DNA of 64,000 nucleotides from contig NZ_JACVMN010000001.1 of the NCBI RefSeq assembly GCF_014698935.1, positions 1,660,000 to 1,723,999 of the forward strand, given 5' to 3'. Source of the stretch: Flagellimonas sp. S3867 (lineage in GTDB: Bacteria > Bacteroidota > Bacteroidia > Flavobacteriales > Flavobacteriaceae). The notes beneath the pieces are model-generated. The model worked only from the letters and a program-made list of their open reading frames with translations. It was not told the origin of the DNA and ran no database searches. The translations under genes were made by a program, and so were the position numbers. The stretch's first letter is position 1. Every line of letters starts with the position of its first letter. Positions 10,070 to 19,126 of this stretch are shown here, piece after piece.

Positions 10070-10618
10070 ATGTACGAAAACAACTTTCCCAATAAACGAT
10101 ACAAGCATACCCTCAATTTTTTACAAAAACATATTGCAACTTCAGAATCTATTTTGGATTTAGGAGTGGAAAATCCTTTTTCTGAAATCATGAAATCCAA
10201 TGGGTACCAAGTAAAAAATACCAGTGGCGAGGATTTGGATATTGACTTTCATAAGGTTGCCGAATCAAACACAGAGGTCGTTACGGCTTTTGAGATTTTT
10301 GAACACTTGGTGGCACCTTTCAATGTGTTGAAGGAAATTAAAGCCAATAAATTGGTGGCCAGCATACCGATGCGACTTTGGTTCTCCTCGGCTTATCGCA
10401 GCAAGACCGATCCGTGGGATAGGCACTACCATGAATTTGAGGATTGGCAGTTCGATTGGGTACTGGAAAAGGCCGGCTGGACAATCAAAGATTCAGTCAA
10501 ATGGACCAACCCAGTAAAAAAAATAGGCCTAAGACCGCTGCTCCGTCTTTTTACCAATCGATATTATATTGTTTATGCCGAAAGAAACTCCAAATCTCAA
10601 ACATCAAATTCCAAATAA
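10070..10618 (+). CDS. probable SAM-dependent methyltransferase
   Basis: The 182-residue protein has a reduced class I methyltransferase fold. ESILDLGVENPFSEIM is a degenerate motif I lacking the usual GxG, followed by the acidic NTSGEDLDIDF and then VTAFEIFEHLVAPFNVLKEI, which matches the post-motif II helix of Methyltransf_11/23 proteins. The last ten residues, NSKSQTSNSK, are encoded by an intergenic-type repeat rather than by conserved sequence. It sits next to a family 2 glycosyltransferase, suggesting action on a glycan or lipid. The substrate is unknown and the degenerate motif I lowers certainty. Confidence 0.6.
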   Translation: MYENNFPNKRYKHTLNFLQKHIATSESILDLGVENPFSEIMKSNGYQVKNTSGEDLDIDFHKVAESNTEVVTAFEIFEHLVAPFNVLKEIKANKLVASIPMRLWFSSAYRSKTDPWDRHYHEFEDWQFDWVLEKAGWTIKDSVKWTNPVKKIGLRPLLRLFTNRYYIVYAERNSKSQTSNSK

Positions 10619-10663
10619 CAACAAATCATGATTGGAATTTGTAATTTGGTTTTTGGAATTTTT
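10588..10663. repeat. inverted repeat unit containing copy 2 of the AT-rich repeat
   Basis: CCAAATCTCAAACATCAAAT at the 3' end of the methyltransferase gene is roughly complementary to the following TTTGTAATTTGGTTTTTGG, giving an imperfect inverted repeat. The right arm is almost identical to the repeat before the methyltransferase start. The unit covers the end of one gene and reaches to within five bases of the next. Confidence 0.6.
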
Positions 10664-10667
10664 GTGA

Positions 10668-11510
10668 ATGAATATTAGCATCGTCATCCCGGCCCATAAC
10701 GAAGCATTGTTTTTAAAAGATTGTTTGAATTCATTTACTGTTCAAACCCATCTTCCTAACGAGGTCATTGTTGTTGATGACAATTCCAGTGACGCTACTT
10801 TTAAAATTGCTTCAGACTACGCCAAAAAATATGATTGGTTAAAAGTTGTTCAACGCAAGTCAACAAACGAACATATTCCAGGGAAAAAAGTGGTGGACAC
10901 CTTCAATTTTGGGTTGAAACATGCCTCAAATCACGATTTAATTGGAAAGTTTGATGCCGATATTGTTCTCCCTTCCAATTATTTTGAAGTTATGGTGAAC
11001 CATTTTCAATCCAACTGGAAATTGGGCATGTGCTCAGGTTTGCTTTACGTAAAAAAGGGAGATGATTGGTTTTACGAAAACATAGCAGATAAAAATCATA
11101 TCCGTGGCCCAATAAAATTATATCACAAAGCTTGTTTTGATAAAATCGAAGGCCTACGTCCAGGAGTTGGATGGGATACCGTTGATGTTTTGTTGGCCAA
11201 ATACCATGATTTTGAAACCTTGACAGACCCTTCGTTGCTAGTAAAGCATTTACGACCAACAGGACATGGGTATAGTAGAAAAAGTTATCTTTCCAAGGGT
11301 GAGGCCCTCTACAAAATGCGATATGGAATTATACTTGCCAAAATAGCCGCCCTTAAAATGGCATGGCAAGCAAAAAGCCCAAGACTATATCTTCAAACAA
11401 TTTTGGGTTACTTAAGAGCCATGATACAACGGATTCCAAGGTTTGTCACTAAGAATGAAGGCTCTTTTATCCGAAAATACCGTTGGAAAGGAATCCTGAC
11501 GAAATTGTAG
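10668..11510 (+). CDS. family 2 glycosyltransferase
   Basis: This 280-residue GT-A enzyme begins with ISIVIPAHNEALFLKDCL and has the nucleotide-sugar binding VIVVDDNSSDAT and the DxD motif in GKFDADIVLPSNYF. The acceptor-side part includes GLRPGVGWDTVDVLLAKY. There is no strong transmembrane segment, so it is probably cytoplasmic or membrane-associated. It is preceded by a methyltransferase and followed by a 2-hydroxyacid dehydrogenase. Family 2 enzymes are too diverse for a substrate call; a cell-surface glycan is plausible. Confidence 0.85.
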   Translation: MNISIVIPAHNEALFLKDCLNSFTVQTHLPNEVIVVDDNSSDATFKIASDYAKKYDWLKVVQRKSTNEHIPGKKVVDTFNFGLKHASNHDLIGKFDADIVLPSNYFEVMVNHFQSNWKLGMCSGLLYVKKGDDWFYENIADKNHIRGPIKLYHKACFDKIEGLRPGVGWDTVDVLLAKYHDFETLTDPSLLVKHLRPTGHGYSRKSYLSKGEALYKMRYGIILAKIAALKMAWQAKSPRLYLQTILGYLRAMIQRIPRFVTKNEGSFIRKYRWKGILTKL

Positions 11511-11547
11511 TTAATACCTTTAGATTTAAATCCAACCAAAAAAGGAA

Positions 11548-12528
11548 ATGATCAAAAAAAAAGTACTTCTAACCCGAATTTTTCCAAAACTGGCAACACA
11601 ACTTTTAGAAGATGCTGGTTATGAAGTTATAGCTTGGGACCAAGAACAGCCCATGCCCTATGATGAGATGATTAAAGTTGCCCAAAGTTGCAATGCGCTT
11701 TTCTGCACCTTGACTGATAAAATCGATGTTGCTTTTTTAAATAGATGCTCCCATTTGAATATTATCACTCAATTTGCGGTTGGTTATGACAATATTGCTA
11801 TTGCAGAAGCCACAAAATTGGGAATCCCCATTGGATATGCCCCAAATGCAATGAACGAAGCCACCGCAGACATTGCTTTTGGATTGATGATTGCTACAGC
11901 TCGAAAAATGTTCTTTATGAACCAAAAAATAAAGAATGGACAATGGGGTTCTTTTGACCCGGTGGGACATTTAGGTTTGGAACTAAAAGGTAAAAAACTC
12001 GGGATTTTAGGATTGGGGCGAATCGGTATGGTTATGGCGAAACGCTGCAAGGGTGCCTACGATATGGAAATTTTGTACCATAACAGAAGTTCCAATGAAA
12101 AAGCAGAAAAAGAATTCGGTGCCAAACGCGTTGATTTCGACACCTTGATAGCTAAAAGTGATGTGATTTCTGTTCATTGCGCGCTTACACCAGAAACTCG
12201 CGGCATTTTCAACAAATCCGTTTTTGACAGGATGAAATCAACAGCTTTGTTCATCAATACTGCTCGTGGCGGAATCCATAATGAAGGAGATTTAATCCAT
12301 GCGATACAAAATGGTGATATTTGGGGGGCGGGACTTGATGTGACCAATCCCGAACCCATGAAACCGGACAATCCTCTGCTTACAATGGAAAACGTGTGTG
12401 TACTTCCCCACATCGGCTCCGCAACCATAACAGCCCGAAATGAAATGGCCAGAATGGGCGCCACCAATATTATTAGTTTCTATGAAGAGGGTAAAGTGCC
12501 ATACATTGTCAATCCAGAGGCATTTTAA
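11548..12528 (+). CDS. D-isomer specific 2-hydroxyacid dehydrogenase (glyoxylate/hydroxypyruvate reductase type)
   Basis: The 326-residue NAD(P)-dependent reductase has the Rossmann loop LGILGLGRIGMVMAKR and the catalytic Arg in INTARGG, Glu in VTNPEPM and His in LPHIGSATITAR. It would reduce 2-keto acids such as glyoxylate or hydroxypyruvate to the D-hydroxy acid. No ACT domain follows, so it is not the regulated SerA type. It is 37 bp downstream of the glycosyltransferase. It is convergent with pafA, leaving only about 30 bp between them. Confidence 0.9.
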   Translation: MIKKKVLLTRIFPKLATQLLEDAGYEVIAWDQEQPMPYDEMIKVAQSCNALFCTLTDKIDVAFLNRCSHLNIITQFAVGYDNIAIAEATKLGIPIGYAPNAMNEATADIAFGLMIATARKMFFMNQKIKNGQWGSFDPVGHLGLELKGKKLGILGLGRIGMVMAKRCKGAYDMEILYHNRSSNEKAEKEFGAKRVDFDTLIAKSDVISVHCALTPETRGIFNKSVFDRMKSTALFINTARGGIHNEGDLIHAIQNGDIWGAGLDVTNPEPMKPDNPLLTMENVCVLPHIGSATITARNEMARMGATNIISFYEEGKVPYIVNPEAF

Positions 12529-12560
12529 ACACACATACTATAAGGTTTGGTAAACAAAGA

Positions 12561-14237
12561 CTAATCCAACACCTCAGCAATGGGTTCCCCTGTTGTTCCA
12601 TTCGGAAAACCGATTCCTAATAATGCAGCTATGGTCGGAGCAATATCAGGAATCTCAGTTCTAGCTACCGTACTTCCCTTTTTAATCCCTTTCCCATATA
12701 ACAAAAGAGGTACATGGGTATCATAGATCATCGGTGATCCATGGGTGGAGCCGGTTATCGGATAATCAATAAATCCAGGTTTTGGAACCAGTAACACATC
12801 TCCGGAGCGTTTTTGGTTCCAACCATTTTGTAATAAATGTGGTATACCTTCGGTATATTCGTTTTGCCAAAGCTGGTATGCCGTATACGTTTCGTTGATT
12901 CCCTCATAATCCAAAAGCTCCAAAGCTATTTCCTCCTGTACCTTTTTCAAATCCATATCCAGATTGGCAATGATTTTATGGTCCAAAAATACCTGTGAAG
13001 CCGAAAAGTGTTTGATTACATCGGTTGTTCCGTATTGATATTTCACAAATTCCAAAAACTTGCTTTGCATTCTTGCTACATTAAGATAACCAGCTGGTAT
13101 CTTTTGATTCTTTAAATAGGCAGGCACATTTACCGCCCCATGGTCGGCCGTTAAAAACACAGTATACTGTCCAACTCCAACTTTTTGATCTAATTGATTC
13201 AGCAATCGTTGCAAATCAACATCCAGACGCAGATATGCATCCTGCACCTCTTTGGAATTCACTCCAAATTTATGTCCTATATAATCTGTGCTGGAAAAGC
13301 TAATGGCCAGAAAGTCCGTTATACCATCCGTTCCTAAATTTTCATTTTGCAAAGCTTCCAACGCAAAATCCACAGTAATGCTGTTGCCATACGGCGTGTA
13401 TTTTAAAATTTCAAAATCGCGCTCCTTCGCCAAAAGATTAGGTGTACTATGTGGAAAAGTTGGTGTTGTCTCATCTTCAAACAAACTTTCATAGACATTG
13501 TTATCCAATCCACTTTCTTGGTATAAAGCAATGTCTTTTAGGGTTGTCCAGGGCTTTTTATAGGCTTCCACCCTATCAGATTCGTTAAAATCGGTCACCC
13601 ATTGAGGTAAATTTTGCATATAATAGGTACTGCTGATCCATTGTCCTGAATCTCCACCTTCAAACCAATAAGCCGCATTGGCCGAATGTCCTCCCGGTAA
13701 AATAGCGCCACGATCTTTCAATGCTACGGCAATTACTTTGCCTTTCTGTTGTGTGTGCAACCGTAACTGATCTGTTACGGTAGTGGTCAACATACGATGT
13801 GGAGACATCTTTCCCGCATCGGAATTTGTACCAACCGTTGCGTAACTTTCATCTGAAGCACAATACACTTCTTTATCCTGAACCTTATCATACCAATCAT
13901 TGGAAATAATACCATGGGCAGCCGGGGTTGTACCCGTATAAACCGAAGCATGTCCTGGCCCTGTTTTGGTTGGGGCATAGTTAAAATGATGGTTTTTACA
14001 ATTGAATCCTTCGTTAACCAACCTTTTGAACCCTCCTTCACCGTAATGGTTCCAAAAGCGGGTTAGATAATCGTACCGCATTTGATCTACAATGATTCCT
14101 ACTACCAATTTAGGGGATTGGGCTATTTGTTTGGATTGTGGCTGTGGTTCGGAGGTTTTCCTTCCTTTTCGTTGGCCGAAAGTCATGTTTACGGCCAAAA
14201 TCAAGGATAAAACAAGGATCAGGTTGATATTTTTCAT
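12561..14237 (-). CDS. pafA: PafA-type alkaline phosphatase
   Basis: The 558-residue exported enzyme has a signal peptide (MKNINLILVLSLILAVNMTFG). It belongs to the alkaline phosphatase superfamily and matches Elizabethkingia PafA: nucleophile Thr92 in APTKTGPGHASVYTG, Asn113 in GIISNDWYD, and the Lys174/Arg176 pair in VALKDRGAILPGGHS. Metal ligands DHG and GSTHGSP follow. PafA hydrolyses phosphate monoesters in the periplasm and is calcium- or phosphate-independent in expression in some relatives. It is divergent from the MlaE/MlaF pair. No pho box was recognised. Confidence 0.93.
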   Translation of the reverse strand: MKNINLILVLSLILAVNMTFGQRKGRKTSEPQPQSKQIAQSPKLVVGIIVDQMRYDYLTRFWNHYGEGGFKRLVNEGFNCKNHHFNYAPTKTGPGHASVYTGTTPAAHGIISNDWYDKVQDKEVYCASDESYATVGTNSDAGKMSPHRMLTTTVTDQLRLHTQQKGKVIAVALKDRGAILPGGHSANAAYWFEGGDSGQWISSTYYMQNLPQWVTDFNESDRVEAYKKPWTTLKDIALYQESGLDNNVYESLFEDETTPTFPHSTPNLLAKERDFEILKYTPYGNSITVDFALEALQNENLGTDGITDFLAISFSSTDYIGHKFGVNSKEVQDAYLRLDVDLQRLLNQLDQKVGVGQYTVFLTADHGAVNVPAYLKNQKIPAGYLNVARMQSKFLEFVKYQYGTTDVIKHFSASQVFLDHKIIANLDMDLKKVQEEIALELLDYEGINETYTAYQLWQNEYTEGIPHLLQNGWNQKRSGDVLLVPKPGFIDYPITGSTHGSPMIYDTHVPLLLYGKGIKKGSTVARTEIPDIAPTIAALLGIGFPNGTTGEPIAEVLD

Positions 14238-14355
14238 GAATCTTTAAAGATTAGCGACGACAAAACTATTCAATTATCCTTTTTAAATAATTTAAATGAT
14301 GGTTAAATGCACATCAATATTGTTATTTTTATGGCCGCAAGTCTATTTATAGTAC

Positions 14356-15093
14356 ATGAAATACCTTGAAGCGATCGGAAAATACTTCATCATGATATGG
14401 GAAGTATTTAAAAAACCGACCAAATGGCCAATCATGAGATCCCTTATTTTAAAGGAAATCGATGAATTGATCTATGGTTCTTTAGGTATCATCATATTTA
14501 TTTCCTTTTTCATTGGAGGGGTTGTCACCATTCAAACAGCATTAAACCTAAATAGTCCCCTAATTCCCAAAAGTCTTATTGGTTTTGCGACACGACAGTC
14601 GGTCATTTTGGAATTCGCACCAACATTCACTTCCATAATCATGGCAGGAAAGGTAGGGTCGTATATTACCTCCAGCATTGGAACCATGAAAGTAACGGAA
14701 CAAATAGATGCGCTGGAAGTGATGGGGGTAAACTCGGTTAATTATTTAGTATTTCCCAAGATCATTGCCATGCTGGCCTATCCTTTTGCAGTTGCCATAG
14801 CTATGTATGTGGGCATTTTGGGTGGATGGATCGCAGGAGCTTTCGGCGGATATGCTCCAAGTGGGGAATTTATTAAAGGACTTCAACTGGATTTTATCCC
14901 TTTCCATATTACCTATTCGTTTATAAAAACCGTTGTTTTCGCCTTTGTAATAGCCACAATACCCTCGTTTCATGGGTTATATATGAAAGGTGGCGCTCTA
15001 GAGGTCGGTAAGGCCAGCACCACAGCATTTGTCTGGACCAGTGTGGTCATCATCATACTTAATTATATTCTAACACAATTAATGCTAGGCTGA
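14356..15093 (+). CDS. MlaE family lipid ABC transporter permease
   Basis: This 245-residue inner-membrane permease has five to six hydrophobic helices. Family signatures include FATRQSVILEFAPTFTSIIM followed by AGKVGSYITSSIG, and TEQIDALEVMGVNSVNYLVF, the conserved cytoplasmic EQxxAL helix of MlaE. It would move phospholipids between membranes with its ATPase. The stop codon shares a base with the start of the ATPase gene, so the two are coupled. The MCE-domain partner (MlaD) is not adjacent, as is common in Bacteroidota. Confidence 0.9.
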   Translation: MKYLEAIGKYFIMIWEVFKKPTKWPIMRSLILKEIDELIYGSLGIIIFISFFIGGVVTIQTALNLNSPLIPKSLIGFATRQSVILEFAPTFTSIIMAGKVGSYITSSIGTMKVTEQIDALEVMGVNSVNYLVFPKIIAMLAYPFAVAIAMYVGILGGWIAGAFGGYAPSGEFIKGLQLDFIPFHITYSFIKTVVFAFVIATIPSFHGLYMKGGALEVGKASTTAFVWTSVVIIILNYILTQLMLG

Positions 15094-15860
15094 TGATAGA
15101 AGTAGAAAACATTCACAAATCTTTTGGAGATACTCATGTGCTCAAAGGTATCAGCACCGTTTTTGAGGATGGAAAAACCAATTTGATCATTGGACAGAGT
15201 GGATCGGGAAAAACCGTGTTTTTAAAGTGCTTGTTGGGGCTTTTTGAACCTGAAGAAGGCCAAATATGTTATAACGGACAATTTTATTCAGAACTTTCAA
15301 GAAGCGAAAGACGTGATTTACGCCAAGAAATGGGGATGGTTTTTCAAGGAAGTGCTTTATTTGATTCCATGACGGTAGAAGGCAACGTGATGTTCCCTTT
15401 AGGCATGTTCACCAATCAATCCAAAGCCGAAATGCAAGATCGGGTCGATTTTGTTCTGGAGCGCGTCAATCTTATTGATGCCCATAAAAAATTTCCTTCG
15501 GAAATCTCGGGTGGAATGCAAAAAAGGGTGGCAATTGCCCGCGCTATTGTTATGAATCCTAAATATTTATTTTGTGATGAGCCGAATTCGGGCTTGGATC
15601 CCAAAACTGCCATCTTGATCGACAATTTGATTCAAGAAATCACTAAAGAATACAATATCACCACTGTGATCAATACCCACGATATGAATTCGGTAATGGA
15701 AATTGGGGAAAAAATCATCTTTTTAAAAGATGGAATTAAAGCGTGGGAAGGTACCAACAAGGAAATCTTTAAAACGGACAATGAAGCCGTTACCAATTTT
15801 GTCTATTCTTCAGAGCTTTTCAAAAAGGTGCGTCAAATGTATATCGAGGAACGAAATTGA
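15093..15860 (+). CDS. ABC transporter ATP-binding protein (MlaF type)
   Basis: The 255-residue ATPase carries Walker A GQSGSGKTVFLK, Q-loop GMVFQGSALFDSMTV, signature EISGGMQKRVAIARAI and Walker B YLFCDEPNSGLDP. The ISGGMxKRxAxARA form and the SALFDSMTVxxN Q-loop are characteristic of MlaF. It powers the upstream MlaE permease. It is followed by a convergent DUF389 gene. Confidence 0.9.
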   Translation: MIEVENIHKSFGDTHVLKGISTVFEDGKTNLIIGQSGSGKTVFLKCLLGLFEPEEGQICYNGQFYSELSRSERRDLRQEMGMVFQGSALFDSMTVEGNVMFPLGMFTNQSKAEMQDRVDFVLERVNLIDAHKKFPSEISGGMQKRVAIARAIVMNPKYLFCDEPNSGLDPKTAILIDNLIQEITKEYNITTVINTHDMNSVMEIGEKIIFLKDGIKAWEGTNKEIFKTDNEAVTNFVYSSELFKKVRQMYIEERN

Positions 15861-15886
15861 CGGATGTCTTATATCTGAAAAAAAAA

Positions 15887-17344
15887 TTAATCCGCTTCCT
15901 TTACAACAAGTGTTGAATCCTGTATCCTGATTTTTAACCAATCCAACATTTTCTTTGCGTCACCCTCCTTTTGGTTTTGTCTAATACCTTCTTTCCATTT
16001 CACTTCAAAAACAGGAATGGTATCTTGTTTTTTGAAATCGGTCTGTATTTGATATGAAAAGCCCAAACCGTCAATATTCTCATAATTTGCCTTTGCCTCT
16101 GCACTGATATTTTCAAAAGGTATTTGCTTTCCTGCGTTTTTTGTCAAAGTCGCCACCTCTTCCTCTAATAATTTTATTTGTTCATCCTTGTTCAACAGCT
16201 CTGCTTTATTTTTTTCATAAAGCTCGCTCACATAATTGAACTTTTCTTCAGAATCATCCTTTCCACCCTGTAAAATTCGGAATTCGGCATCCTTTAAACG
16301 AGAATATTCATTTTTTTGGACACGCCAGGTGTTGATTATATTTTCAGGAATCAATTCGTCCCCCATACAAACCAGCTCGATAAGCGAAGCTTCTTCATTG
16401 TTAAACTCCAGTTTGGTAAGATTGTCCACATATCTACCTGAAGCATTGAACTGATAGACTTCTATGGTTTCCCCCAAAAATTGTTGGGCTTGTTTTTTAA
16501 ATAAAGATTCCTGAAAGACTTGATAAAAGGTAAATCCGGCTGGGACCATAACCAAAATCCCCGTAATGGAAGCTACACGCGCTATAAACCGTCTGCGTTG
16601 GGAGTTGGCATAGCGTACCATCGGAAATCGCAAGAATTTGATGATCAAAAAAGTGGCCAAACCAATAAAAATAGTGTTGATGATAAACAAATACATGGCG
16701 CCGGCGGCATACCATGGTTTACCTATTGCCAAACCAAAGCCAACCGTACAGAGTGGTGGCATTAATGCCGTGGCTATGGCAACACCAAAAATAACACTGG
16801 CAATGGTTCCTTTTTTAGCACGCGCAATCACCAAGGCCAAACCTCCAAAAAATGCAATCAATACATCGCGAATATCTGGTTTTGTCCTCGCCAAAAGCTC
16901 GGAAGACTCATCTCGAAGGGGGAAGAAATAGAAAAATAAAAATGCCGTGATCACACTCAAGACCACCATTACCGTGAAATTCTTTAAGGATCTACGGAGC
17001 GTGTCAATGTCATTAATAGCCAACGAGAGGCCCATTCCCAAAATAGGACCCATCAAAGGTGAAATTAACATTGCACCGATAACAACTGCTGGGGAATTTG
17101 CATTTAATCCAATAGAAGCAATGAAAATGGAACAGACCAAAATCCAAGATGTATGCCCTTTAAAAGGAATATCTTCGATAATGGATTCCTTGGTTGCTGC
17201 GGCATCGGTATTTGTTCTGATCTCCAACAATTCGGAAAGAAACTTTCGTACGCTCCCCAAAAGTCCTTTAAAATCTTTCTTTACTTCGTCCCCGCTATCT
17301 TGACCGGGTGTGTTTTCTCCTCCTGTAAACAAATGTTCGCTCAT
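15887..17344 (-). CDS. DUF389 domain-containing membrane protein
   Basis: This 485-residue protein has about six hydrophobic helices in residues 65-290, including ANSPAVVIGAMLISPLMGPI and GTIASVIFGVAIATALMPPL, both DUF389 hallmarks. A C-terminal soluble part of about 190 residues contains a predicted coiled coil (KLLEEEVATLTKN region). Family function is not established; some members are annotated as TIGR00341. It is three bases downstream of the mannose-1-phosphate guanylyltransferase gene and so probably cotranscribed. Confidence 0.85.
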   Translation of the reverse strand: MSEHLFTGGENTPGQDSGDEVKKDFKGLLGSVRKFLSELLEIRTNTDAAATKESIIEDIPFKGHTSWILVCSIFIASIGLNANSPAVVIGAMLISPLMGPILGMGLSLAINDIDTLRRSLKNFTVMVVLSVITAFLFFYFFPLRDESSELLARTKPDIRDVLIAFFGGLALVIARAKKGTIASVIFGVAIATALMPPLCTVGFGLAIGKPWYAAGAMYLFIINTIFIGLATFLIIKFLRFPMVRYANSQRRRFIARVASITGILVMVPAGFTFYQVFQESLFKKQAQQFLGETIEVYQFNASGRYVDNLTKLEFNNEEASLIELVCMGDELIPENIINTWRVQKNEYSRLKDAEFRILQGGKDDSEEKFNYVSELYEKNKAELLNKDEQIKLLEEEVATLTKNAGKQIPFENISAEAKANYENIDGLGFSYQIQTDFKKQDTIPVFEVKWKEGIRQNQKEGDAKKMLDWLKIRIQDSTLVVKEAD

Positions 17345-17347
17345 ATA

Positions 17348-18427
17348 TTAAGCATATTGGTCACCAAATTTTTCTTTTACTTGGTTCAGGACTTCTTTGA
17401 TGTTTTGCTGTTTGGATTTTGGATAAATCAAAAGCACTTCTTCTTTATCAACAATTATATAGTCATCCAAACCATCAACCACCACAATTTTCCCTTTTGG
17501 GGATCGAATCATATTTCCTTTGGCATCTTCCAATAGGACCTTACCATTAACTACAGCATTGTCAGCCCCATCCTTGTCCAGCTTATCGTATAATGCACCC
17601 CATGTACCCAGATCGTTCCAATCAAAAGTGGCTGGCAAGGTGAAAATGGATTTGGACTTCTCCAAGATAGCATAATCTATGGAAATGTTTTCCGCCTTGG
17701 GATAGTTTTCCTTTATAAATTCTTGCTCATCTACTGTGTTATAACAAGAATTCCCTTCCTCAAATAATCTATATTGATCCGGTTGATAATTTTTAAATGC
17801 ATTTACTATGGTATTCACACCCCACATAAAAATTCCTGCGTTCCAAAGAAAATTACCTTGTGCTAAAAATTCCTTGGCGGTTTCGTAATCGGGTTTCTCC
17901 CTAAATTGAGACACTTTTTTTAGGTTTTCGTCACTGTCTTTTTCAAATTCAATATATCCGAAACCAGTGTTGGGGAATGAGGGCTGAATTCCCAAAGTAC
18001 AAAGTACCTCTTCTTTCTCACACTTATCGAAACAGGCTTTTACATCATTTTCAAAAGCTTGTTCGTCTTCAATCCAGTGATCGCTGGGTGCAACAATCAT
18101 CACAGCATTGGGATTCATCTTCTGAATTTTTAGAGCGGCATATAAAATGCAGGGGGCCGTGTTCCGCATGGCAGGTTCAAGCACCACTTGCTCTTGCTTT
18201 ACCTTTGGTAATTGTTCCAAAACCAAATCGTTGTACCGTTCATTGGTAAGGATCAGAATGTTCTCCGTAGGAATGAACCTATTTAACCTATCAAATGTTT
18301 TTTGAATCAAGGTTTTTCCAGCGCCCAACATGTCATGGAACTGTTTCGGATTTGAAGATGTACTTACAGGCCAAAATCGGGAACCAACCCCACCTGCCAT
18401 CAATATTGCATAATAGTTTTTATTCAT
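17348..18427 (-). CDS. manC: mannose-1-phosphate guanylyltransferase
   Basis: The 359-residue nucleotidyltransferase makes GDP-mannose from mannose 1-phosphate and GTP for glycan synthesis. The N-terminal signature is YAILMAGGVGSRFWPVSTS, followed by PKQF. The conserved APSDHWI and the FREKPD motif of the active site are present. It lacks the C-terminal isomerase cupin found in bifunctional enzymes, having only a short beta-helix-like tail (LLEDAKGNMIRSPKGKIVV). It is 18 bp downstream of the SprT-like gene. The symbol follows usage for the monofunctional enzyme. Confidence 0.92.
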   Translation of the reverse strand: MNKNYYAILMAGGVGSRFWPVSTSSNPKQFHDMLGAGKTLIQKTFDRLNRFIPTENILILTNERYNDLVLEQLPKVKQEQVVLEPAMRNTAPCILYAALKIQKMNPNAVMIVAPSDHWIEDEQAFENDVKACFDKCEKEEVLCTLGIQPSFPNTGFGYIEFEKDSDENLKKVSQFREKPDYETAKEFLAQGNFLWNAGIFMWGVNTIVNAFKNYQPDQYRLFEEGNSCYNTVDEQEFIKENYPKAENISIDYAILEKSKSIFTLPATFDWNDLGTWGALYDKLDKDGADNAVVNGKVLLEDAKGNMIRSPKGKIVVVDGLDDYIIVDKEEVLLIYPKSKQQNIKEVLNQVKEKFGDQYA

Positions 18428-18445
18428 TTTGTTCTGTTCTCAATG

Positions 18446-19069
18446 TTAAAAAGGCGGCTCTACCCGGGTATCTTTGATCAATTCCACTTCAGCATTCGGC
18501 TGGAACAAATATAACCTGCCTGTAGCCAAATCCACACACTCATATCGTTTTACCCGTTTTTTTCCTTTTTTAAAGAGTTTACCGTTATACAAACGAAACG
18601 TACTGCCTTGGGGCAATTCGTATACGTAGCTATTTTTTCGTTCTTCCGCATCAAAAGTCTTTAATGCAATGGACAAACGGGCATCGGTACTGCTACTCGC
18701 CTTGGGATTTTTAAAGTGATATGCAATGACGGGCAGCAATTGTGAAGGAAAAACTTCTGGACGTATAAATGGAACCATTAAATGCTGAAAGGTGCGCTTC
18801 CATTCCAGTCCATGTGGTTTTATACGTCTACCGTATTTTTCAAAGGCCACCAAATGGGCAATTTCATGGACCAGGGTAATCAAAAACCGATATTTATTCA
18901 AAGATGCATTCACAGTTATTTGATGGAGTCCATTCGGCAATCTTCGATAATCGCCATGACGAGTAACCCTATGGTTTACAATTTTTAAATGTACTCCATG
19001 GATTTTGATAAGATCAAAACAAGGTTCAACCGCACGTTCGGGTAGATATTTTTGTAAGGTGTTGTCCAT
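18446..19069 (-). CDS. SprT-like zinc-metalloprotease domain protein
   Basis: The 207-residue protein contains the HExxH motif in LVHEIAHLVAFEKYG, followed by KPHGLEWKRTF, whose histidine is the third zinc ligand in SprT-like domains. The C-terminal part (GSTFRLYNGKLFKKGKKRVK, then YECVDLATGRLYLF) resembles the zinc-ribbon-like end of SprT proteins but has only one cysteine, so zinc binding there is doubtful. No signal peptide is seen. The substrate is unknown; eukaryotic relatives act on DNA-protein crosslinks. Confidence 0.82.
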   Translation of the reverse strand: MDNTLQKYLPERAVEPCFDLIKIHGVHLKIVNHRVTRHGDYRRLPNGLHQITVNASLNKYRFLITLVHEIAHLVAFEKYGRRIKPHGLEWKRTFQHLMVPFIRPEVFPSQLLPVIAYHFKNPKASSSTDARLSIALKTFDAEERKNSYVYELPQGSTFRLYNGKLFKKGKKRVKRYECVDLATGRLYLFQPNAEVELIKDTRVEPPF

Positions 19070-19126
19070 TAGCGTTCGTCAAACGAAAATAGCAGTTTAT
19101 CAATTAACTCATCCTAATTGTGGCTC

